This document shows positions 57,448 through 64,000 of a DNA stretch of 64,000 nt, piece by piece (the stretch's first letter is position 1; the number at the start of each line of letters is the position of its first letter). Position numbers and translations under genes: made by a program. The notes under the pieces are model-generated. The model saw nothing but the letters and a program-made list of their open reading frames with translations. It made no database searches and was not told the origin of the DNA. Source of the DNA: Arenibacter palladensis (GTDB lineage Bacteria; Bacteroidota; Bacteroidia; Flavobacteriales; Flavobacteriaceae); the NCBI RefSeq assembly GCF_900129275.1, contig NZ_FQUX01000001.1, forward strand, positions 248,001 through 312,000, in the 5' to 3' direction.

Positions 57448-58941
57448 CTAGAACTCCAAGGTTGATGCCGGCGGAAGCGGCACGTTATTATTTTTTCGCC
57501 AAGTCATTAGTTCTCCCAACAATTGGGAAACTATTTCAGGATTATTTTTCGCCAAATTATGAGCTTCCTTTAAATCTTTATCCAAGTTGTACAACTCTAA
57601 CTTACCATCGTTTAAATACTGGATCAGCTTCCATTTATCCTTTCTGATTATGGAACATGGCGGATTTTTATAGGTACTTGCCACGTGCCAAAATAGGGCC
57701 CGCTCTTTCAGTGCTGTGTTTTTCAATAAGGGCAGCAAACTTTCCCCATCAAGTTTTCCGTTATAATCCTTCACCTGGGCCAAGTCCAAAAATGTGGGAA
57801 AATAGTCCATTCCGCAAATGGGCGTTTCCGAAACCCCAGGGGCAACATGACCCTTCCAATTTACAAAAGCGGGTACCCTTAGGCCACCTTCGTAAATGGT
57901 TCCCTTGGCCCCGCGCAAGATATTTGTGCCGCTCTGCAAACCGTTAAATCCGTTATCGGAAGTGAATATCACTATTGTATTTTCCCTCAACCCCTCCTGA
58001 TCCAAATAATCAAAAATGCGCTTCACATTTTCATCTATGGAGGCTATCATAGTGGCATAGCCGGCAATTTCTTCACGGTTATTTTCTCCTTGACCTGTAA
58101 TGGAATCAGCCGCTTTGCCCATAAATTTCTGAAACGAATCCTTGTCTCTTGGCACTGTAGGACGATGTGGTGCATAATAATGAAGGTTCACCAAAAAGGG
58201 TTGCTGCTTATTGCGTTCAATAAAATCGATGGCATCATCCGTCAAACGGTCCGTTAACCATTCATCATCTTCCTTATCCCCAATAAAAGGATTCTTGAAA
58301 GGGGCCTTATAGCCACCGCTTTCAGATTTATAGCCTTCTGTATACCCACGGGCAGGATCTCCCCACCAGGTGCCTCCTACGTTCTCATGAAAGCCCTTTC
58401 CCAAAGGATAGTATTTTTGAATATCGATGGATAAGTGGTCTGTCAACCAACCCAAGTTTCCGTTATCAGGTTGCTTTAAGGGTTTTTGAAACGGATAATC
58501 TTTTTCCTCTTCTGGATTGGGACCTACCACATGCCATTTTCCCAGGTGGATGGATCGGTAACCCGCATTTTTCAATGGCTCTGCGTACATGGTATGTTCC
58601 AGGCCAACCGTCCAACGCGAAAATATATTGTGTTGGTTATCCCCTTTTTCCAATACCGGAACATTGTATATTCCCGTCCTAAAGGACTGTTTCCCTGTTA
58701 ACAAAGCCGCTCGTGAAGGGGAACAGGTAGGGTACATATAGGCATTGCTAAAGACAAGGCTTTCCCCTGCCAGCTGATCCAGGTTGGGGGTTTCAAACCA
58801 ATTGCTCCCCATAAAGCCAACATCTTGCCACCCTAGGTCATCGGCCATGATAAAAATAATGTTTGGCTTCTTTTCTTTTTCACAAGAAGACAACATCCAA
58901 GAACAGAGAACGACCGCTATCGCCTTTTTAATGTGCTCCAT
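57448..58941 (-). CDS. S1-family sulfatase (lipoprotein)
   Basis: A 497-residue lipoprotein (LSSC, cysteine 20) of the alkaline-phosphatase superfamily. It has the metal motif FIMADDLGWQDVGFMG, a formylglycine cysteine at residue 73 in CSPSR, GKWHVVGP and FTSDNGFNG. Members of this group commonly remove sulfate from algal polysaccharides. Its start overlaps the end of the upstream GH29 gene by 14 bases, implying tight co-expression of desulfation and fucose release. Confidence 0.92.
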   Translation of the reverse strand: MEHIKKAIAVVLCSWMLSSCEKEKKPNIIFIMADDLGWQDVGFMGSNWFETPNLDQLAGESLVFSNAYMYPTCSPSRAALLTGKQSFRTGIYNVPVLEKGDNQHNIFSRWTVGLEHTMYAEPLKNAGYRSIHLGKWHVVGPNPEEEKDYPFQKPLKQPDNGNLGWLTDHLSIDIQKYYPLGKGFHENVGGTWWGDPARGYTEGYKSESGGYKAPFKNPFIGDKEDDEWLTDRLTDDAIDFIERNKQQPFLVNLHYYAPHRPTVPRDKDSFQKFMGKAADSITGQGENNREEIAGYATMIASIDENVKRIFDYLDQEGLRENTIVIFTSDNGFNGLQSGTNILRGAKGTIYEGGLRVPAFVNWKGHVAPGVSETPICGMDYFPTFLDLAQVKDYNGKLDGESLLPLLKNTALKERALFWHVASTYKNPPCSIIRKDKWKLIQYLNDGKLELYNLDKDLKEAHNLAKNNPEIVSQLLGELMTWRKNNNVPLPPASTLEF

Positions 58942-60520
58942 CCAAATCTACTTTTTTAGTCCCTTTCAACGCCTTACTCGCATCCGATTGTATGGCGTTG
59001 GGAGCATGTTGCTCACTATTTGTTGCTATTTCAAAAGACCAGGCATAGTCACTTTTTCCCAAGTCTGCCGGAGGGAGTATTTCCAAGCCTTCAGGCGTCA
59101 TGCTCCATTGAACCTCAGCCCCGGATCCCAGAAGTTTAATAAACTTCACTTCATTCTCTGCCCATCCTTTGGTAGCTTCAATAACTATAGAATTCACTGG
59201 TTTTTCCAATGCAATTGCAAAGAGCTTTGTTCCCTTGGTAGTAAAAGCGAGATGTCCCTTTTCCTGATGATTTTCTTTCCAATAGCGGGTGCCATAAATG
59301 GCCTCCCCATTTATTTCCAGCCACCTTCCCATTTCTTGCAGTCGCTCCAATTGCTCATCAGGAATGGTGCCATCTGCCTTGGGGCCGATATTCACCAAAA
59401 AGTTGCCATTTCTAGAAATTACCTCTACCATCTCCTTTATAATATCCTCTATTGATTTGTAGGTATCATTTTCCAAATAGCCAAAGGAGGTACCAAAGGT
59501 GGTACAGCTCTGCCATTTTGGGCCGATTACTTCTAGTTTAAGATTGTCCTTTTCCAAACAGCCTACCCCATCTGGCCAGTTTCTATTGGCTCCCTTGTTG
59601 TTTACATATACTTCCTGGCCCTTTTCCTTTCCATTATTCATAAAATCGGTGATCATCAGTCTACATTGATCATACAGATATTGTATTTCCGGTTTAAACA
59701 CTTTAGGTTCTACCTGGGTGTTGTTTCCATCTCTTGTAAAAATCGGAATATCGTCTATCCATAAAAAATCGGGTTGGTATTTCTCCTGAATTTCCTTCCA
59801 ACGGGCAACATATTCATCAACGGCTTCTTTACTGAACCCAAAAGGTCCGTAAAGTGATTCTGCTTCAGGATTTCTTTTGATTTCCTCCAAAATATCATCA
59901 TGAGGATCTGCATTTACCACATATTGCTTTTTTGTAAAAAAACTAGTATGTCTTTCCCTGTGATATGATGGCGCATACTTTAAACCTTCATTTTTGACCG
60001 CTTTGCCCAAATCACCAACCAAATCGCGTTTAGGACCTTTATCCATGGCATTCCAGGGAGTTAGGTCTGAATCCCAGTTGGCCCAGCCGTCATGATGTTC
60101 TGCTGTGAGCACTACATATTTTGCCCCTACGTCAGCAAACAGTTTAGCCCAGTCGTCAGGATTCCAATTCTCAGCTTTGAATTCGGGTATAATGTCCTGA
60201 TAACCAAATTCCGGTGGGGCCGCTCCCCAACGTTCCCGCAAATAAGGGTAGTAATAAGAGGAATCCGTATAGATCAGTTTTGGAACATGTTCTGCATATC
60301 CCCTACCCCCTTTACGGTGACCTATAACACTATAAGGGCCCCAATGAATAAAGATTCCTATTTTCCCGTCATTGAACCAATCGGGTACCGGCATTTTTTG
60401 AAGGGATTCCCAACTACCGTCATAAGGAGCGTTTACAGCAACCTCTTTCTTTTTATTTGAATTGCAAGACACTAATATTATAGTAGCAACTGCAATTAAG
60501 AATGAATTTTTAATTCTCAT
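58928..60520 (-). CDS. GH29 alpha-L-fucosidase
   Basis: A 530-residue lipoprotein (ILVSC, cysteine 19). The barrel has IGIFIHWGPYSV near 54-65, VVLTAEHHDGWANWDS (136-151) and the nucleophile region PDFLWIDDIPIF with Asp256. The C-terminal beta domain completes the GH29-A-like plan without extra carbohydrate-binding modules, unlike the enzyme at 5379-7622. It lies among sulfatases, suggesting the substrate is sulfated alpha-L-fucose chains after desulfation. The gene ends inside the start of the following sulfatase. Confidence 0.92.
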   Translation of the reverse strand: MRIKNSFLIAVATIILVSCNSNKKKEVAVNAPYDGSWESLQKMPVPDWFNDGKIGIFIHWGPYSVIGHRKGGRGYAEHVPKLIYTDSSYYYPYLRERWGAAPPEFGYQDIIPEFKAENWNPDDWAKLFADVGAKYVVLTAEHHDGWANWDSDLTPWNAMDKGPKRDLVGDLGKAVKNEGLKYAPSYHRERHTSFFTKKQYVVNADPHDDILEEIKRNPEAESLYGPFGFSKEAVDEYVARWKEIQEKYQPDFLWIDDIPIFTRDGNNTQVEPKVFKPEIQYLYDQCRLMITDFMNNGKEKGQEVYVNNKGANRNWPDGVGCLEKDNLKLEVIGPKWQSCTTFGTSFGYLENDTYKSIEDIIKEMVEVISRNGNFLVNIGPKADGTIPDEQLERLQEMGRWLEINGEAIYGTRYWKENHQEKGHLAFTTKGTKLFAIALEKPVNSIVIEATKGWAENEVKFIKLLGSGAEVQWSMTPEGLEILPPADLGKSDYAWSFEIATNSEQHAPNAIQSDASKALKGTKKVDLDGAH

Positions 60521-60594
60521 TTTTTTTTCTATTTAATTCTGCATCAGATTCGTTTTTATATTTCGATATTCCGCCTTTAAACCAGGCATCAAAA

Positions 60595-62181
60595 TTAGTT
60601 TTTGGGCTTATAGGTTTCCAAGGTGGCTTCCATTTCTTTTACCACCTCAGGAAACTGGGTGTATACATTGGTGGATTGATATTTATCCTCCTCCAAATTG
60701 TATAATTGCGCTACAGGAGCATCATCTTTAATATGCCCATCCTCTATATCGCTATTAACACCTCCTACAAAAGCTAAGGCAGCAGCTCCGCCCCATGCGT
60801 GATGATGAGGTTGTGAACCTCCAAAACCACCGCTTCCCTTGGCTGGAATGTACATCCATTTGCCTTTTCTTAAAGATAAATGCGTTGGCTTATGGGCGGC
60901 TAAAAGCAACTCTTTTCTAATAGGTTCTTTGGGATCATCCACCAAAGCTGGCAAAACGTTTACACTATCCGAATTATCCATATTGTTTAGATCCTGTCCG
61001 GTAAGAGCCATAAAGGTGGCCAACATATCCACATTACAGATCAACTGATCGGATACACTGCCGGCTTCAATTTTTCCGGGCCATTTGGCGATGAAGGGTA
61101 CCCTGTGGCCACCTTCCCACACCCCGAACTTAAATCCTAATAGATCACCATTAATTTTGTGTCCCGCCTTTACGGCATTACGACCTCCTAAATTCAACAT
61201 GGCACCATTATCACTGGTAAAAATTACCAGTGTATTATCGGCAACGCCTTGCTTTTCTAATGTGGCAGTTACTTGACCAACCATCCAATCCAATTCTTGG
61301 ATAAAATCCCCATAAAGTTCGGCATCACTTTTTCCTTGAAAATTAGTACCCGGAGTAAAAGGATGATGAATGTGCGTAGTAGCAAAGTATAAGAAGAATG
61401 GATCTTTTTTATTGCTTGATGTTTTTTGAGTTATCCAATCCACAGCCTTTCCTGCCAATACTTCGCCAACCGTGTAATCATTGTATAATTTGTGTGCTTT
61501 AGCAGCACCTTTAAACATATTGGCCGTTCTCTGTGAAGCTTCTGGCGGTATAGGAGTAATTGGTGTAACCTCTTTCTCCTTTCCTCTACCTACATACACT
61601 AGTGGGTCGTTTGGATCCTCTCCCACCACACGGTCATCTTCTACATACACATAAGGCGGCGCACTGTTTACCACCGGAATCCCGTAGTAATAATCGAATC
61701 CTAAATCGTTGGGTCCAGGCCGCAATGGTTTATCCCAAGTATTTTCTCCATGGCCAAACCCCAAATGCCATTTTCCCAAGGCAGCCGTTGCATAACCACT
61801 GTTTTTAAACACATCGGCAATGGTCAATTGTTCCGGGTTTATCAATAATTCTGAAGTAACGGGCGCAGGGCCCCAAATGCCTTTCCCCTTGTTCCCACGA
61901 ACAGGATATTGCCCAGTAAGCAAGGCATAACGGGATGGCGTACATACTGCCGATGCCGAGTGTGCATCGGTAAACATTTTACCTTCGTTTGCCAATTTAT
62001 CTATATGGGGGGTTTTTACTTTTGTGGCGCCATAGCAGCCAACATCACCATATCCCAAATCGTCTACCAAAATATAAACTACATTGGGTTTATCCTGGGC
62101 CTGGATTTTTAATGTACTGCTTATAAAAAATAAACAAACAATTATTTTTACTTTTAGAGATACTCGTGGTTTTAATTTCAT
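60595..62181 (-). CDS. S1-family sulfatase
   Basis: The start at 62181 gives 528 residues with a signal peptide ending KIQAQ; an ATG at 62229 would overlap the upstream gene. The metal motif YILVDDLGYGDVGCYG and formylglycine Cys80 in CTPSR are clear, with GKWHLGFGHG, FATTHIHHPF and FTSDNGAML following. It resembles the sulfatase at 1409-2992 (shared YVYVE.., ..NDLGFDYYYG.. type insertion, 'GKS/DAELYGDF' segment), suggesting one subfamily used at both loci. It starts 10 bases after the preceding sulfatase. Confidence 0.93.
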   Translation of the reverse strand: MKLKPRVSLKVKIIVCLFFISSTLKIQAQDKPNVVYILVDDLGYGDVGCYGATKVKTPHIDKLANEGKMFTDAHSASAVCTPSRYALLTGQYPVRGNKGKGIWGPAPVTSELLINPEQLTIADVFKNSGYATAALGKWHLGFGHGENTWDKPLRPGPNDLGFDYYYGIPVVNSAPPYVYVEDDRVVGEDPNDPLVYVGRGKEKEVTPITPIPPEASQRTANMFKGAAKAHKLYNDYTVGEVLAGKAVDWITQKTSSNKKDPFFLYFATTHIHHPFTPGTNFQGKSDAELYGDFIQELDWMVGQVTATLEKQGVADNTLVIFTSDNGAMLNLGGRNAVKAGHKINGDLLGFKFGVWEGGHRVPFIAKWPGKIEAGSVSDQLICNVDMLATFMALTGQDLNNMDNSDSVNVLPALVDDPKEPIRKELLLAAHKPTHLSLRKGKWMYIPAKGSGGFGGSQPHHHAWGGAAALAFVGGVNSDIEDGHIKDDAPVAQLYNLEEDKYQSTNVYTQFPEVVKEMEATLETYKPKN

Positions 62182-62191
62182 ACTTTTCGAA

Positions 62192-63625
62192 TTAAATTTT
62201 CTCTTGAATATTTTCAAATGGAGGTACACGTTGGTCTGTTCCTATGACCTCTATATCTCCCAATTCTTTTCTAACCCTTTCTGCTTCTTTTAACAGCTCC
62301 TCTACTATTTCTGGGTGGTTATGAGAAATATCGGTCAACTCTCCCATATCTAACTTTAGATTAAACAATAGGGGGTGTTTTAATGCAATCAGCCCTCTAC
62401 ATCCAATATTCTTTAAGTTTTTCCCTTCAAAAGGTTTTTCATTCCTGTTTTTAGACCAAAAGGGTTGGTCGTCCGAAGTTCTTGGCAGATGCAATTTCCA
62501 TAGTCCTTTTCTAATGGCCTGTAAATTGATTCCATTGTAATAGTACACGAATTTATGCGGAGATACTCCTTTTCCAGTTTTTAAAATGGAGGTGATGTTT
62601 TTTCCATCAATTACCCTGTCTATTGGAATTTCTGCTCCAGCCAAAGAGGCTAAAGTTGGCAATAAATCCATAGATGATAAAAACGTATCGTTCACCCCTG
62701 TTGCAAATTTTCCTTTCCATTTAATAATGGCAGGAATACGAAAACCGCCTTCCATAGTGGTATATTTCCCTCCATTTAAAGGGCCAGCAGATCCGCCAAA
62801 ATGACAAATTGCAGGTCCGTTATCCGACAAGAAAATGACGATGGTATTTTCGTCTAATTTTTTCTCGGCAAGTGCCTGGGTCAATCGACCTACATGATAA
62901 TCCAATTCCTGAACATAATCACCGTATAAACTCCCTTTTGAAGTTCCAATAAACTCCTTACTGGGTTGGATTGGAGAATGCACCGAATGGTAGGCTAGAT
63001 ACAGGAAGAAAGGATTTTCTTTATTTTCTTCCATATATTCGATGGCTTTATTGGTATAATCTCCTATCAAGGTTTCAAAAGCTACATTTTCTTTTACTAC
63101 TTTATTATCGCTATATACATCATCTAAATCAGGGTGACTTGTATGCCAATTGGATTGTAATCCATAAAAATGCTGAAAACCGTGGTCAATAGGTTGATGT
63201 CCTTCATTGAATCCCAAATGCCATTTTCCTATAGCCATGGTTGCATAATCTTGTTTCAATAGTAAATCGGCAATGGTAATTTCATCGGGATGTAAACCGT
63301 AATCTTTATGTTTATCAATTTTTCCCTGAGCCACGGGAAATCCGTTACGCATAGGGTAACGTCCTGTTAGAAGTGCCGCCCTTGAAGGGCTGCAAACAGA
63401 TGACGCTACCTGAAAATCGGTAAATCTCATTCCTTCATTCGCCAATTGATCAATATTTGGCGTATTTACATCTTGAGCCCCGTAACTGCTTAAATCACCA
63501 TAGCCTAAATCATCGGCAAAAAGGATGATAATGTTAGGTTTATTAATTTCTTTCTCCTGTGCATCCATGCGATTGACCAATAACCCAAAAAAAGCCCATA
63601 ATGCTAATCCAATAATCTGTTTCAT
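62192..63625 (-). CDS. S1-family sulfatase
   Basis: A 477-residue exported sulfatase (signal peptide ending MDAQ). It has the metal motif IILFADDLGYGDLSSYG and formylglycine Cys78 in CSPSR, then GKWHLGFNEG, YLAYHSVHSPI, FLSDNGPAICHFGG and the C-terminal domain LLFNLKLDMGELTDISHNHPE. It differs in its central part from the other three sulfatases of this operon, so it may remove sulfate at another position. It is six bases from the partial sulfatase upstream. Confidence 0.93.
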   Translation of the reverse strand: MKQIIGLALWAFFGLLVNRMDAQEKEINKPNIIILFADDLGYGDLSSYGAQDVNTPNIDQLANEGMRFTDFQVASSVCSPSRAALLTGRYPMRNGFPVAQGKIDKHKDYGLHPDEITIADLLLKQDYATMAIGKWHLGFNEGHQPIDHGFQHFYGLQSNWHTSHPDLDDVYSDNKVVKENVAFETLIGDYTNKAIEYMEENKENPFFLYLAYHSVHSPIQPSKEFIGTSKGSLYGDYVQELDYHVGRLTQALAEKKLDENTIVIFLSDNGPAICHFGGSAGPLNGGKYTTMEGGFRIPAIIKWKGKFATGVNDTFLSSMDLLPTLASLAGAEIPIDRVIDGKNITSILKTGKGVSPHKFVYYYNGINLQAIRKGLWKLHLPRTSDDQPFWSKNRNEKPFEGKNLKNIGCRGLIALKHPLLFNLKLDMGELTDISHNHPEIVEELLKEAERVRKELGDIEVIGTDQRVPPFENIQEKI

Positions 63626-63631
63626 GCTCTT

Positions 63632-64000
63632 TTAATTAGATCCTTTTATAGGAAAAATATCGTTGGGTGTAAAATAGGGTTCTGTCCCCAAGGGGCCCGC
63701 ATTTAAACCTCTTGCTCCCAAATGGCCTATATCCTCCTTGGCCCAATCCAATAGTTTCTCCAATTCGGCAACTACTTCAGGGTTTTCGGCAGACACATCG
63801 GTAGTCTCCCCTATGTCGTTTTCCAAATCGTACAACATGTTTTTTGAAAACAAGACGCGATCTTCGGGTGCAGAGTGTATGGGCCATTTCGCATAGACAA
63901 TAGAGGTGGAATCTGGGCTATGCGGCAAATGTAATTTCCATTTGCCTTTTCGTACAGCGCGCAATATATGATGCTGATAATAGAAAAATGGTCTTTCCAA
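63632..64000 (-). CDS. S1-family sulfatase, C-terminal part (runs off the right edge)
   Basis: Only the last 122 or so residues are inside the window. The pattern LRAVRKGKWKLHLPHS, then NMLYDLENDIGETTDVSAENPEVVAELEKLLDWAKEDIG, is the C-terminal subdomain of S1 sulfatases (lysine-rich strand, then YDLxxDxxExxxxxxxxP). The start and active site lie beyond base 64000. It is the first gene seen of the sulfatase/fucosidase operon, whose promoter is outside the window. Confidence 0.85.
   Translation of the reverse strand: MERPFFYYQHHILRAVRKGKWKLHLPHSPDSTSIVYAKWPIHSAPEDRVLFSKNMLYDLENDIGETTDVSAENPEVVAELEKLLDWAKEDIGHLGARGLNAGPLGTEPYFTPNDIFPIKGSN

Overview
The window looks like a chromosomal stretch of a marine flavobacterium (Bacteroidota), probably an alga-associated polysaccharide degrader of the Zobellia/Maribacter/Arenibacter kind. 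The DNA is AT-rich. It carries a SusC/SusD pair under an ECF sigma/FecR module, many lipoprotein-type glycoside hydrolases and at least six S1-type sulfatases with formylglycine motifs. The organism assignment is inferred from gene content; there is no rRNA or other taxonomic marker, and I saw no tRNA, CRISPR array, insertion sequence or phage gene.

Region 1 (1-10870, all on the minus strand) is an L-fucose locus. It holds an AraC regulator, an L-fuconate dehydratase-like enolase-superfamily enzyme, an SDR dehydrogenase, a GH29 fucosidase, a GH141-like beta-helix enzyme with an added PDZ domain, a sulfatase, a fumarylacetoacetate-hydrolase-family enzyme and the start of a GH31 enzyme. Together these could release L-fucose from a sulfated glycan and take L-fuconate to pyruvate plus lactate by the non-phosphorylating route. 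The fucose dehydrogenase and fuconolactonase that should precede them are not in the window.

Region 2 (11095-18089, plus) is the uptake module: ECF sigma, FecR anti-sigma, SusC with an STN domain, SusD. Region 3 (18643-27945) holds a second AraC regulator, a PhyH-type dioxygenase, a sugar isomerase-like TIM barrel, a large NPCBM/alpha-galactosidase-like enzyme, a GH95-like enzyme with substitutions at predicted catalytic positions, and an acetyl-esterase-like hydrolase.

Region 4 (28078-38628) is mostly not carbohydrate-related. It has a Rieske/thioredoxin/ApbE/DUF4266/DUF3570 cluster (probable extracytoplasmic flavin or redox system), a 1008-residue kinase-M23-aminotransferase fusion, a sorbosone-dehydrogenase-like lipoprotein, a small secreted protein, and an alpha/beta hydrolase paired with a phosphoribosyltransferase.

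Region 5 (38710-49854) has a sulfatase, then a TRAP transporter (P, Q, M), a Gfo/Idh/MocA oxidoreductase, tagaturonate reductase, altronate dehydratase and a LacI regulator: a hexuronate/altronate module with two matching palindromic operators. Region 6 (50139-54456) is a LytS/LytTR-type two-component pair divergent from a TonB-dependent receptor. Region 7 (54601-64000, minus) is a second sulfatase/fucosidase operon: four sulfatases (one cut by the window edge), a GH29 enzyme, a beta-propeller protein of uncertain family and a GH117-like protein. The whole reads as machinery for a sulfated, fucose-containing algal polysaccharide (fucoidan-like) that may also carry galactose, uronic acid and acetyl groups.
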